Shown here piece by piece: positions 1 to 6,607 of a stretch of 22,099 nt of DNA. The first letter of the stretch is position 1, and each line of letters opens with the position of its first letter. Below the pieces are notes generated by a model. That model was given only the letters and a program-made list of their open reading frames with translations, did not search any database and was not told the origin of the DNA. Both the position numbers and the translations under genes were made by a program. Where the stretch lies: contig JBASWO010000110.1 of NCBI GenBank assembly GCA_049276515.1, positions 1-22,099 on the forward strand. Reading direction: 5' to 3'. The DNA is from JAATFY01 sp049276515. GTDB lineage: Bacteria; Pseudomonadota; Alphaproteobacteria; UBA9219.

Positions 1-184
1 CCAGAAATAAGGGGATGCTGATAAGGCAACAATAGGTATAGGTCCCGTTCCTATAAAGGTCCTAACAAAGGACTTATGTCGTTTTTATAAGACGATGTCT
101 CAATTCAGATGATTAACTCTATGGAATTCTTATAAGGCTTTCGCAATCGTGATGGCTCACAACCCAGTTAATGGAGCCAGTACA

Positions 185-508
185 ATGAAAAAGACACCTC
201 TCTTTTTAGCCATCGCCGCTTTAACAGCAACTGTTGCCTTCAGCAGTGCTGCTTCTGCCCATGGTCAGACACGCTACAATTCGAGCGACGCACAATATTA
301 TCAAGATGGACGCGCTCATAATCATAGAGTGTATGAAGAACGCGTTCGCTATAGTCAAACACCAGATGGCTACATCGGTAAGGACGGCGGTTATTATGCC
401 TATAACAATGTCACCAATGAAGGCGGTCCCTTGCTCAGTGGTATGAATAACGGCAATGAAAACTTTGCAGCCGGCCATATTTCTATGTCAGGCGGCTCAC
501 AACAATAA
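185..508 (+). CDS. small secreted Tyr/Gly/Asn-rich protein, unknown function
   Basis: The product is 107 residues long. Residues 1-25 form a clear Sec signal peptide: MKK, a hydrophobic core, and an AxA-type cleavage site ending ASA before HG. The mature part of about 82 residues is hydrophilic and rich in Tyr, Gly, Asn and Ser, with no Cys and no membrane segment, so it is expected in the periplasm or outside the cell. I chose the ATG at 185 because GGAG at 173-176 lies 8 nt upstream and the signal peptide begins there; the in-frame GTG at 149 would add 12 residues in front of the signal. A TATAAG at 131-136 could be a -10 element, but no good -35 is visible. I do not recognise the family. 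The gene ends just before a hairpin and faces the XRE regulator tail to tail. Confidence 0.7.
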   Translation: MKKTPLFLAIAALTATVAFSSAASAHGQTRYNSSDAQYYQDGRAHNHRVYEERVRYSQTPDGYIGKDGGYYAYNNVTNEGGPLLSGMNNGNENFAAGHISMSGGSQQ

Positions 509-517
509 GCGGGATAT

Positions 518-546
518 ATGCCGTGGCTTTTCTAAAGTCACGGCAT
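518..546. terminator. hairpin between convergent genes
   Basis: Twelve-base arms at 518-529 and 535-546 pair with one G-U wobble around a 5-nt loop. It lies between the convergent secreted-protein gene and XRE gene. Neither side has a clean T-run, so its use as a two-way terminator is inferred from position. Confidence 0.45.
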
Positions 547-551
547 TGCTC

Positions 552-974
552 TTACGCAATTTTCAAAGATTTCAGAGTGGCAAAAGCTAGATATTTTGTC
601 TCTCGAAGGCTGAGCGGTTCCTCAACAGCCTCTTTATAAACAAAACTTGCATACTTTCCTAAATCACGACGAGATAATTTGATCCTATGCTTTGCGCTCG
701 CCTCTAAAAGCCAGCCAATGATGGATCCTAAAAGTGTGGCATCACATGATGATTTCATCTTCTTGCTGATAGGCACATCAATCACATCATTCGGATCAAC
801 TTTGAGAGTGGCTGAGATTCTGAGCAGCAACTCAACGGTCAACTTCGTCTCTCCACTTATCACGCGGCCGATCTGTGGTGCTGAAAGCCCAACCGCTTTG
901 CCAAGCTGGCGAAAAGCGATGTCCCGTTCACGACAAAGTTTCTCAATATTATTTTTAAGCTTGGTCTTTTTCAT
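552..974 (-). CDS. XRE-family helix-turn-helix transcriptional regulator
   Basis: This is a 140-residue protein with a Cro/CI-type helix-turn-helix in the N-terminal half. Residues about 10-60 run through the recognition region with QLGKAVGLSAPQIGRVISG and then a hydrophobic helix ending in VDPNDVID, the usual five-helix XRE layout. The C-terminal half (about 75-140) is helical and resembles no enzyme I know; it may serve dimerisation. The start is ATG 974 (GTG 977 would add one residue). No good Shine-Dalgarno is visible: GAG sits almost against the start. The gene diverges from the DUF6456-like gene across an AT-rich space with large inverted repeats, the usual arrangement for an autoregulated repressor. 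The regulated genes are not known; control of the neighbour at 1259 is an inference. Confidence 0.8.
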   Translation of the reverse strand: MKKTKLKNNIEKLCRERDIAFRQLGKAVGLSAPQIGRVISGETKLTVELLLRISATLKVDPNDVIDVPISKKMKSSCDATLLGSIIGWLLEASAKHRIKLSRRDLGKYASFVYKEAVEEPLSLRETKYLAFATLKSLKIA

Positions 975-1033
975 CACTCACACATCGTGTTGGTCATAGT
1001 TAGTGTATAGAAGTTAGAACTCGATCACGAAAG

Positions 1034-1119
1034 TAAAATATTGTTTTCATATATTAAGCGTAGCGTTTTTCGCGAAAGTGAGAAAAAATATATTCTACGT
1101 ATATGAAAACAATATTTTA
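1034..1119. repeat. 20-bp perfect inverted repeat with 46-bp spacer
   Basis: The arms at 1034-1053 and 1100-1119 are exact reverse complements, built on AAAATATTGTTTTCATAT. Inside them, CGTAG (1059-1063) and CTACG (1095-1099) extend the symmetry. It lies between the divergent XRE and DUF6456-like genes and overlaps no ORF. It is most simply an operator pair or looping site for the XRE protein; a transcribed AT-rich hairpin is the alternative. Confidence 0.75.
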
Positions 1120-1186
1120 AATTCACTCACTCTTTACCATAACTCACTTTTTTTGCCTTAACCATTTTTTTCAATTGCGAAAAACG
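1064..1186. repeat. second, interleaved 10-bp inverted repeat
   Basis: CGTTTTTCGC at 1064-1073 and its reverse complement GCGAAAAACG at 1177-1186 lie in the same divergent intergenic space. The left arm falls inside the spacer of the 20-bp repeat and the right arm outside it. Two copies of a 10-mer in opposite orientation near the start of the gene at 1259 suggest protein-binding half-sites. This is unproven. Confidence 0.5.
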
Positions 1187-1258
1187 AAACACGCTGTCAT
1201 AGGCGGTTTTGCATATAGACGTGCGGCATTTTTTTTATGAATTGGTTGTTTAAAAAAT

Positions 1259-1747
1259 ATGGCTAAGAAAAATCGTAAGAAAAAAGCCCTTTATTTGGAT
1301 CAAGCTGTGATGCCCACACACGAACGATTGCATCATAATGCTGGTCTCGTAGTGGAAACGCTTTCTGATCAAAATGCCTTTAAAACAAGGGTTAAACGCT
1401 ACCGCGCAACGTCCGAATGTGTGCTCGATTATTACCTTAAACACGAAAAAATGAATGCGATTGAGTATGAGGCCGCTTTGCTTTTCCGTAAGCATTATTT
1501 GCGTGCTGTTTTACATGTGAGAGTGGGTGAGTCGGGATCTGGAAATCATGGCGATTATGAAATAGGCATGATTAATCTGCTCGCTTCAGAACAGCAGCTT
1601 AAAGCTGCTTATGACGTTTTATCACCAGCCCAGAAAGCTCTCATCATTCGCGTGTGTGGCTATGATGAGTGGGTAGGGGATAGTTATAAATTTAAAACTT
1701 TTTATCGTGCTCTAGAGCAATTGATCAAACTCTGGCGCCTTTCTTAA
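1259..1747 (+). CDS. DUF6456-like protein of unknown function
   Basis: The 162-residue basic N-terminus (MAKKNRKKK) is followed by a mostly helical protein. The second half resembles the alphaproteobacterial DUF6456 pattern: YEAALLFRKHYLRAV, then LSPAQKALIIRVCGYDEW, then a final helix FYRALEQLIKLW. That pattern occurs in small, often prophage- or regulator-linked alphaproteobacterial proteins whose biochemical role is unknown to me. Usual members carry an extra helix-turn-helix upstream, which this one lacks. ATG 1259 follows an A-rich leader with no Shine-Dalgarno; the ATG at 1237 is out of frame. The gene diverges from the XRE gene and is probably controlled through the inverted repeats between them. 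The family assignment rests on pattern memory only. Confidence 0.55.
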   Translation: MAKKNRKKKALYLDQAVMPTHERLHHNAGLVVETLSDQNAFKTRVKRYRATSECVLDYYLKHEKMNAIEYEAALLFRKHYLRAVLHVRVGESGSGNHGDYEIGMINLLASEQQLKAAYDVLSPAQKALIIRVCGYDEWVGDSYKFKTFYRALEQLIKLWRLS

Positions 1748-1790
1748 TTTCATCATATTTCATAAAATGAAATACAAAACAGAATATCTC

Positions 1791-1819
1791 TTGACAAACC
1801 CATGTGAATAGGGTAGTGT
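1791..1819 (+). promoter_or_regulatory. sigma70-type promoter
   Basis: A perfect TTGACA at 1791-1796 is followed after exactly 17 nt by TAGTGT at 1814-1819. The -35 is consensus and the -10 is weak. Transcription would start near 1826, just ahead of the candidate small RNA and the operon at 1939. Confidence 0.6.
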
Positions 1820-1825
1820 TCTGCT

Positions 1826-1909
1826 ATCGTTGCAAAACGTGTCGAAAAACTAAAAGATTAGAATACAAAAGGGTGCCAGGATTAATTCCGAGGCGCCTTT
1901 TTTGTTTTT
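1826..1909 (+). ncRNA. candidate ~80-nt small RNA or attenuated leader
   Basis: The stretch starts about 7 nt after a TTGACA-N17-TAGTGT promoter and ends in a strong intrinsic terminator. It holds no plausible ORF: the only GTG-started frame is four codons long. Either a free-standing small RNA is made, or transcription of the operon at 1939 is attenuated here. I recognise no known RNA family in it. The start site is inferred from the promoter. Confidence 0.45.
1867..1909 (+). terminator. intrinsic terminator upstream of the 1939 operon
   Basis: The outer stem pairs 1867-1877 with 1892-1902 (11 pairs, two of them G-U wobbles). A small GGA/TCC stem sits inside the loop, and a T-rich tract runs from 1898 to 1909. 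Its place between a strong promoter and the next gene is what suggests a small RNA or attenuator. Confidence 0.75.
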
Positions 1910-1938
1910 AACCTTCGCCTCATTTCAAGGAGCTCTCT

Positions 1939-2397
1939 ATGAAGAAGTTATATTGTACCGTCGCACTTTTCGGTGTGGCGTTAGCCTTCGCTTGGCCCGT
2001 TTCTGCCCAGCAGATAGGCGTGGTTTGTCCTGCGAGTGAGAATGTAAGCACCGTCAAATCGCTCATACCCACAGAAGGTATTATCCAATGTATCCCAGAT
2101 GAATTGGGCCGCTATTATTGGCAACCCATGGGAGCTGGGATCGCGCGTTATGACACAACAGGGTTATGTACAACAGAAGGTAGCGTCCGTTGGAATGGAT
2201 CTGCCATCCAGTTTTGTGATGGCACGTCCTGGCAATCGCTTGGTGGTGGAACAACTCTTGTCGTAGGTGGTTGTCAGACCAGTTTTTCTGATTGTCCTGC
2301 TGGCTATCGTATTACCTCATATTTTAGCCCGGGAACTTATAATTGCTGCGATCGCTGTGGCAATCCTTCCTGGAAATATACGGTATGCTCTCTATGA
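1939..2397 (+). CDS. exported cysteine-rich protein, unknown function
   Basis: The 152-residue product has a Sec signal peptide (residues 1-23, cleavage after VSA). The mature part has ten cysteines (30, 51, 77, 93, 112, 119, 136, 137, 140, 150), pointing to a disulfide-bonded periplasmic or surface protein. Residues 77-100 hold a small motif, GLCTTEGSVRWNGSAIQFC followed by DGTSW, of the C-x(n)-W-N-x(n)-C-D/N-G-x-x-W type that I have seen in alphaproteobacterial surface proteins. A DCPAGY motif (118-123) recurs in the next gene's product. ATG 1939 has AAGGAG at 1927-1932 with 6-nt spacing. It is the first gene of a three-gene operon and its stop overlaps the next start as ATGA. No enzyme motif is visible. 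Confidence 0.7.
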   Translation: MKKLYCTVALFGVALAFAWPVSAQQIGVVCPASENVSTVKSLIPTEGIIQCIPDELGRYYWQPMGAGIARYDTTGLCTTEGSVRWNGSAIQFCDGTSWQSLGGGTTLVVGGCQTSFSDCPAGYRITSYFSPGTYNCCDRCGNPSWKYTVCSL

Positions 2398-2681
2398 GTG
2401 TGCTCGAGCTTTTTAAAGGCATCGCCATCATATATGGCATTGCCTATCTGCTTTCAGCCTTAGCGGCGCATGCAGAAGATCACCCACGTTTAATGACAAT
2501 TGCTGATTGTCCAGCTGGATATGTGCTTGGCATCCAAGAGACGTCTGAGCCGCATCTCATGGCTAAGAAAGATGTCCCAGCTCATACGTCTCAGGCCGAT
2601 GATTTTAAAGAAAGTGATGAAGCGCCAAGACGTTTTGTCACGGGCTGTATCCCACAACCTTCCCATTCTCAAGAAAGGTAA
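2394..2681 (+). CDS. small exported protein with DCPAGY motif
   Basis: The 95-residue product has an N-terminal hydrophobic segment (about 9-25) that reads as a signal peptide cleaved after AHA at 27, or as a membrane anchor. The mature part is short and polar with two cysteines: C39 in DCPAGY, the motif also found in the upstream product, and C85. I chose ATG 2394 because it overlaps the preceding stop as ATGA, implying translational coupling; in-frame ATGs at 2343 and 2385 would put hydrophilic residues in front of the signal. The next gene's Shine-Dalgarno lies inside its 3' end. Function unknown; the shared motif suggests that the first two operon products act at the same site outside the cytoplasm. 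Confidence 0.6.
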   Translation: MSVLELFKGIAIIYGIAYLLSALAAHAEDHPRLMTIADCPAGYVLGIQETSEPHLMAKKDVPAHTSQADDFKESDEAPRRFVTGCIPQPSHSQER

Positions 2682-2684
2682 GTC

Positions 2685-3119
2685 ATGATCACTAAGCCGC
2701 CTCTTCCTTTTTCAAAAGACCCTATTTTTGTTGATTGGCGCCGTCCTGATATAGGCGGTTTGCGTATCGCCGCTTGGACAGATCACAGCGGTAATCCCTA
2801 TATCGGTGTGTTTATTTTAAATTCAGAAGGAAAGCCGCAAGGTATGCCGTGCTGGTATGAAAGACAGCGCTTTCTCTCTCATGTTGTGATTGGCTTCGAT
2901 CAAAAAGAAAACCCTGTCAAAGTCTTTTTGGATGCTGAGGTAACACATCGCGGTATCCAGGCTTCGCTTCAATTGCCTTGGGAGCCCGCGAATACTTTCT
3001 TTTATCATCGTCGTCTTTTTGCACGTTGGGACAGTGAAGTAGCCAGCATGGGATCTTTTGCAAATCCATCCAATGATATGGCGGTTGCCAATTATGTCCT
3101 ATCAGCTATGCCAGGATAG
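2685..3119 (+). CDS. hypothetical cytoplasmic protein, third gene of the operon
   Basis: The 144-residue protein has no signal peptide or membrane segment and I do not recognise it. It is rich in aromatic residues (several WRRP/WTDH/WYER-type turns) and alternates short beta-like stretches such as LRIAAWTD, PYIGVFIL and SHVVIGFD, suggesting a small beta-rich domain. ATG 2685 has GAAAGG within the preceding gene's last codons; only 3 nt separate that stop from this start, so the three genes form one operon. It ends 3 nt before the stop of the convergent solute-binding protein gene. No catalytic motif can be named. Confidence 0.6.
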   Translation: MITKPPLPFSKDPIFVDWRRPDIGGLRIAAWTDHSGNPYIGVFILNSEGKPQGMPCWYERQRFLSHVVIGFDQKENPVKVFLDAEVTHRGIQASLQLPWEPANTFFYHRRLFARWDSEVASMGSFANPSNDMAVANYVLSAMPG

Positions 3120-3122
3120 GAT

Positions 3123-3992
3123 TTAGAGAGATGAAACAATTGGCCTTGCGTTACGCAAGAAAGATTTGCCAACACCATAGCGGGCAAGAGTGTCATCTAG
3201 GGTGCCGTCATACTCAATGTTCCTCAAAATATTATCCATAACTTCTTTCAATTGATGCTCATGCTGCGGCATCAGCATAACATTGGGGAAAACAACTGTG
3301 GGCTCATCTGGCAAGAGGCTGCGTATCTTACCAGGATTAGCTGCCATATAGACATTGGCTGATGCGACATCGAGGACGATAAAATCTACCTTATTGGTGA
3401 GGAGGGCTTGAATTTCATCGGCCTCTGTATTGAGTTCTGTCAGCGTAAATCTTTTGGTTTTTGCAAAACGTTTGGCAACAATTTCAGCCTCACCGCTGCC
3501 ATCAATCGTGGCAACTGTCAGTTGATCTGAGTTGAGATCATTGAGGCTTTTAAAGGATCGTGTCTCATCCTGTCGTCCATAGACATAAAGAGGGGTATAT
3601 AATTGGGGGGCAGTCGCAGAAAGATTACGAAGGCGTGGTGTATTCAGCCAATAACCGCCGCAGACCATATCAACGCGGCCAGATCGAATGGATTCAATGA
3701 TGGATCCCCAGCCCACTTCTTCTTGCCATACAATTTTAAGATTGAGGCGCTTACCGGCTTCTTCGATGAGGTCATGAAAAATACCTTTTTTCTCACCTGT
3801 GACAGGATCAATAAAGAAAACAGGTTTCCAAGAGGTGTAGCCGCAACGAATGGTGCCTGTGCTCGTGATGCGCTCATAAAGGCTTTCTTTGGATGTCGGG
3901 CTCACACCGTCTTTTGCTGATAAAACAGAGACAGTGGCCCCTGCGCCCAAAGCGCTCAATAAACCAATAAAAATAAGAGAAACTAACTTCAT
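3123..3992 (-). CDS. family 3 extracellular solute-binding protein (SBP_bac_3)
   Basis: This 289-residue periplasmic binding protein belongs to the polar amino-acid ABC-transporter family. After a signal peptide (about 1-26) the fold is recognisable: TIRCGYTSWKPVFFID (47-62), GIFHDLIEEAGKRLNLKIVW (70-89), WGSIIESIRSGRVDMVCGG (95-113), the hinge LTVATIDGSGEAEIV, and LLTNKVDFIVLDVASANVYM near 198-216. The length is normal. I chose ATG 3992 over TTG 4007 because it starts the signal peptide. No permease or ATPase gene lies nearby, so it is an orphan binding protein; it may serve a distant transporter or sense a ligand. It diverges from a TrmB-family regulator across about 100 nt with a 12-bp palindrome, so joint regulation is plausible. 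The ligand cannot be read from the sequence. Confidence 0.85.
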   Translation of the reverse strand: MKLVSLIFIGLLSALGAGATVSVLSAKDGVSPTSKESLYERITSTGTIRCGYTSWKPVFFIDPVTGEKKGIFHDLIEEAGKRLNLKIVWQEEVGWGSIIESIRSGRVDMVCGGYWLNTPRLRNLSATAPQLYTPLYVYGRQDETRSFKSLNDLNSDQLTVATIDGSGEAEIVAKRFAKTKRFTLTELNTEADEIQALLTNKVDFIVLDVASANVYMAANPGKIRSLLPDEPTVVFPNVMLMPQHEHQLKEVMDNILRNIEYDGTLDDTLARYGVGKSFLRNARPIVSSL

Positions 3993-4038
3993 AACAACCC
4001 ACAACAATCACTCTCAAGGTCGCCAAGATAGTTTTTTA

Positions 4039-4050
4039 GCTATTAATAGC
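4039..4050. promoter_or_regulatory. 12-bp palindrome, candidate operator
   Basis: GCTATTAATAGC is a perfect palindrome midway between the divergent solute-binding protein gene (start 3992) and trmB-like gene (start 4096). A site there could let the TrmB-like protein control itself and its neighbour. TrmB regulators generally bind palindromic sites; that this one is bound is inference. Confidence 0.4.
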
Positions 4051-4095
4051 GCAAAATGACATTTTTTATGTTATATTATGCCCTGAGAGGTCAAA

Positions 4096-4860
4096 ATGCA
4101 TAAAGATATCATGGCATTAATGTCCCGTCTGGGGCTTAAGGATAAAGAGAGCAAGATCTATCTCAGCTGCCTTAGCCATAAAGACGGTCTTTTTATTTTT
4201 GAGATCGCAAAACAAACAGGGCTTACGCGCAGCACCGTCGATCTCATCGTGCGCCGACTTTTAAAACGCGGCTTTCTCAATAAGGTCAAAGTCGGGCGCA
4301 GATTGCGGTTCTTTGCTCAATCGCCAGAAGCCGTGCTCTTTAAACAGAAACAATTGGTTGAGGATTTTGAAAAGGTCGTTCCCATTCTCTCAAAGATTGC
4401 TGGTGAGAAAAAGGATATGGAGATCCTTTATTTTGAAGGTGCACAAGGTTTTAAGCAAGTGCATGACGATGCACTTTTGCAAATGAAATTTGCATCAGGT
4501 GAGAAAAAACACATGATGAGTTTTGCCTCAGGCTACGATTCCATTCGTCTTTATCCCAACATGCAAAAAGGTTTTATCGATAAACGCATCAAAAATGGTT
4601 CTTGGTATAAAACTATTGCGCCTGCATCTTCGGCTAAAGTTAAAGAATGGACCAATGATCCCAAATTCTTGCGTGCCGCAAAATATTTACCGGATGACAA
4701 TTATCCCTTTCATATTGATATTCAAATTTATGCCGACAGCATGATGATTTACTCAACGGTACCACCTATCGGCGGCGTTACCATTCGTAATGAACAAGTC
4801 GCAGATTCCATGCGCGCGCTTTTCAATCTCGTCTGGCGATTATTGCCTGATAAAAACTAA
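4096..4860 (+). CDS. TrmB-family transcriptional regulator
   Basis: The 254-residue protein begins with a TrmB-type winged helix: LMSRLGLKDKESKIYLSCL (8-26), IFEIAKQTGLTRSTVDLIVRRL (34-55), then a basic wing LNKVKVGRRLRFFAQSPE (61-78). The remainder is a helical linker (82-105) and an alpha/beta effector domain ending near 250. In known members this part senses a sugar or another small molecule; no ligand can be read here. ATG 4096 has GAGAGG at 4085-4090 with 5-nt spacing. The gene diverges from the solute-binding protein gene and lies 29 nt upstream of the MobC-like gene on the same strand, so it could be cotranscribed with the mobilisation genes. Confidence 0.8.
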   Translation: MHKDIMALMSRLGLKDKESKIYLSCLSHKDGLFIFEIAKQTGLTRSTVDLIVRRLLKRGFLNKVKVGRRLRFFAQSPEAVLFKQKQLVEDFEKVVPILSKIAGEKKDMEILYFEGAQGFKQVHDDALLQMKFASGEKKHMMSFASGYDSIRLYPNMQKGFIDKRIKNGSWYKTIAPASSAKVKEWTNDPKFLRAAKYLPDDNYPFHIDIQIYADSMMIYSTVPPIGGVTIRNEQVADSMRALFNLVWRLLPDKN

Positions 4861-4889
4861 AATCATTTTTTCTAGCCAAGGGGCCTTTT

Positions 4890-5360
4890 ATGTCGGTCAT
4901 GCTCCTTCATCTATGGCAACAGAACCGTCAGTTTACAAAGCGCTCATCGGTGTGCGCACCGCTATATGTGCCGCCTCCATTTAGGGATAAAGCAAAGCCT
5001 AAGCAGATTCGCAAGAAAACACGTCATCAATCTTGGGTGAGTTTCTCAGATCCAGAGTATGCAGATGTATCATTAAGGGCGGCATCAGCAGGGCTAACAT
5101 TGCCTGTCTATATCAAAGCTTCAGCCTTAGGGGCTGGCTACAAGCCACATTTTAGCCCTGAATTTCAGCGCACAGTTTTAGCGCTCAATCTTGAATTAAC
5201 AAGCCAGGGCCGTCAGCTCACTAAGATCCAAAACACATTAAGAGCGGGGAGTGCCTTGGATGATCGGGGTTTATTAGCGGTTGAAGCTATCCGTGCACCA
5301 TTACTTGATGTTCTGAAAACACTCAAAAGCTTCTTACTACAGAACATGCCACAGCCATGA
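4890..5360 (+). CDS. MobC-like relaxosome accessory protein
   Basis: The 156-residue protein has a basic N-terminal arm (31-47, KAKPKQIRKKTR) followed by a ribbon-helix-helix-like stretch: WVSFSDPEYADVSLRAASAG (49-68), then LTLPVYIKASALGAG (69-83). This is the pattern of plasmid mobilisation proteins of the MobC type, which bind oriT and help the relaxase. The C-terminal part (95-150) is helical. ATG 4890 has AAGGGG at 4878-4883 with 6-nt spacing. Its stop overlaps the relaxase start as ATGA, strong support for a shared job in DNA mobilisation. The first ~30 residues are unusual for the family and their role is unclear. Confidence 0.7.
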   Translation: MSVMLLHLWQQNRQFTKRSSVCAPLYVPPPFRDKAKPKQIRKKTRHQSWVSFSDPEYADVSLRAASAGLTLPVYIKASALGAGYKPHFSPEFQRTVLALNLELTSQGRQLTKIQNTLRAGSALDDRGLLAVEAIRAPLLDVLKTLKSFLLQNMPQP

Positions 5361-6085
5361 TTATTGTAAGCCATGTTATGGGAGGTTTTCATACAGCTGC
5401 GGCTTACTTAAGCGCGCAAGGCGAGAATGAAAATGTACGCACTTTTGAGATCAGCGATCCTGATGCGAAAAACCTTGATGATGCCTTTCGCAATATGTGG
5501 ATTATCGCAAGCTTTTCAAATGTTATCAAAGCACTTCATCATATCAGTATAAATCCTTTTCAAGATGAGCGCTTAAATCCATCCCAGCTCACGAAAATTG
5601 TTGCGCGGTGTGAGAAAAAATATGGCTATCAAACGGGCGAGCATCAAAGAGTTATTGTTGAGCATCTCAAAAAAGACCGTCAGCATTTTCATGTAGTCTG
5701 GAACCGTGTCAGTCTTAGAAGTGGAAAAGCTGTTTGGCCCGGCGAGCATTGGAAAAAATCAAAACAAGTTGCACGCGAGATGGAAAGAGAGCTTGGCCTG
5801 CAACGCGTAAGGCCAAAGCGTATGATAAGAGCACTTGCTTCAGCGGCACGGGATGGACGGATACCTAAGATGCTAGGTCGTTATCACGCTATCACTAGCG
5901 TCTTGCCGACTTATGAGAGCGCGCATCGTAATAAGCGTGATGAGAATATCCCCGACTCTGAAAAAATTCCTTTTCGCCATGCAGAAGCTGAAACAGCCGC
6001 AATTATCAATTGGGCTTTTGAAAATGGTCGGATCGATATCCTCTCTCAATATGGTTTTGATTTTAATTTTGAGGCCGAACTTTAG
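5357..6085 (+). CDS. short MobA/VirD2-type relaxase
   Basis: The 242-residue protein reads as a relaxase domain standing alone. The metal-binding motif III is visible as VEHLKKDRQHFHVVWNRV (101-118): H103, H110, H112, with N116 closing the H-x-H-x(3)-N pattern of the MOBP/VirD2 families. The likely catalytic tyrosine is Y17 in AAAYLSAQGENENVR (14-28). Such enzymes nick oriT and stay bound to the 5' end for transfer. Full-length relaxases usually exceed 300 residues and carry a helicase, primase or coupling region; here only about 125 residues follow motif III, so the protein is minimal or cut down. It is translationally coupled to the MobC-like gene (ATGA at 5357-5360) and followed by a strong terminator. 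I found no convincing oriT or nic site nearby. Confidence 0.75.
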   Translation: MIIVSHVMGGFHTAAAYLSAQGENENVRTFEISDPDAKNLDDAFRNMWIIASFSNVIKALHHISINPFQDERLNPSQLTKIVARCEKKYGYQTGEHQRVIVEHLKKDRQHFHVVWNRVSLRSGKAVWPGEHWKKSKQVAREMERELGLQRVRPKRMIRALASAARDGRIPKMLGRYHAITSVLPTYESAHRNKRDENIPDSEKIPFRHAEAETAAIINWAFENGRIDILSQYGFDFNFEAEL

Positions 6086-6118
6086 TTGACCAACAATTAC
6101 TGGCGTGGTGCCTGTAAT

Positions 6119-6145
6119 GCTGCATTTTCGAATGCAGCTTTTTTT
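6119..6145 (+). terminator. intrinsic terminator after the relaxase gene
   Basis: A perfect 8-bp stem (6119-6126 with 6131-6138) with a TTCG tetraloop is followed by seven T at 6139-6145. It ends the mobilisation operon and sits 17 nt upstream of the DUF736 start codon, so the next gene needs its own promoter or read-through. Confidence 0.85.
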
Positions 6146-6161
6146 ATGAAAGGAGACAGAT

Positions 6162-6566
6162 ATGAAGAATATGAAATTAGGAAAGTTCATTCAAGATAGT
6201 CAGGGTCAATTGCATGGCAAGATTAATGGACTTGGTATGGGATCAATCAGTGTGATTGGTAAGCCCACAACGAGTTCTGCCGGCAAAGCCTATTTAAAAT
6301 TAATCGCTGATCCTATGATCGAAGCCTATGAAGTGGGAGCAGCCTTTCCCAAGGAGAAAAATGGCATCAATTATTATATTGTGACCTTAGACTCGCCACT
6401 TTTTCAGTCAGGCGTAACTGCAGCGCTGTTTCCTGATAAAGAGCGTGAAGCTATCTTTAATCTCGTCTGGAGCCGCTCAGAACCATCAGGGCTTTCGCCC
6501 GATGCTGCTCTTGAGGCTCAGCAAGCGCGGCGTTATACGGCTGCGGCTCCAGTCGCAGCATTGTAA
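6162..6566 (+). CDS. DUF736-family protein, conjugation-associated
   Basis: The 134-residue protein matches the DUF736 pattern: an N-terminal LGKFIQDSQGQLHGKI (6-21), a central YEVGAAFPKEKNGINYYIVTL (56-76) corresponding to the usual GAAW-K-x(n)-G-x-x-Y-L-S-V-x-L-D core, DSPLFQSGVTAALFPD (77-92), and the closing FNLVWSRSE (99-107). The Ala/Arg-rich tail (111-134) is extra. DUF736 genes commonly sit in alphaproteobacterial plasmid and ICE transfer regions, but their biochemistry is unknown to me. ATG 6162 has AAAGGAG at 6149-6155 with 6-nt spacing. It follows the relaxase gene on the same strand after a terminator, which fits one mobilisable module. Confidence 0.75.
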   Translation: MKNMKLGKFIQDSQGQLHGKINGLGMGSISVIGKPTTSSAGKAYLKLIADPMIEAYEVGAAFPKEKNGINYYIVTLDSPLFQSGVTAALFPDKEREAIFNLVWSRSEPSGLSPDAALEAQQARRYTAAAPVAAL

Positions 6567-6579
6567 GATTTTTTAAGAC

Positions 6580-6602
6580 CCCGCCGAGCTATGCTCGGCG
6601 GG
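6580..6602. terminator. GC-rich hairpin between convergent genes
   Basis: A perfect 10-bp stem (6580-6589 with 6593-6602) closes a TAT loop between the convergent DUF736 and 2H phosphoesterase genes. The T-run lies upstream on the plus strand rather than after the stem, so it is not a textbook terminator, but its position and stability suggest a two-way transcription block. Confidence 0.5.
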
Positions 6603-6607
6603 TACCT

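Noticed and set aside
1034..1119. The 20-bp inverted repeat as a miniature transposon or invertible switch
   Set aside because: No target-site duplication flanks it and the 46-bp spacer is too short for a typical invertible promoter; an operator is simpler. A genome-wide copy count would reopen this.
4861..6161. Search for an oriT/nic site near the relaxase
   Set aside because: I found no convincing match to known nic consensus sequences or flanking inverted repeats; the hairpin at 6119-6145 is a terminator.
4825..6470. AATCTCGTCTGG shared by the ends of the trmB-like (4825-4836) and DUF736 (6459-6470) genes
   Set aside because: A 12-base match encoding FNLVW in both is consistent with chance and does not extend on either side.
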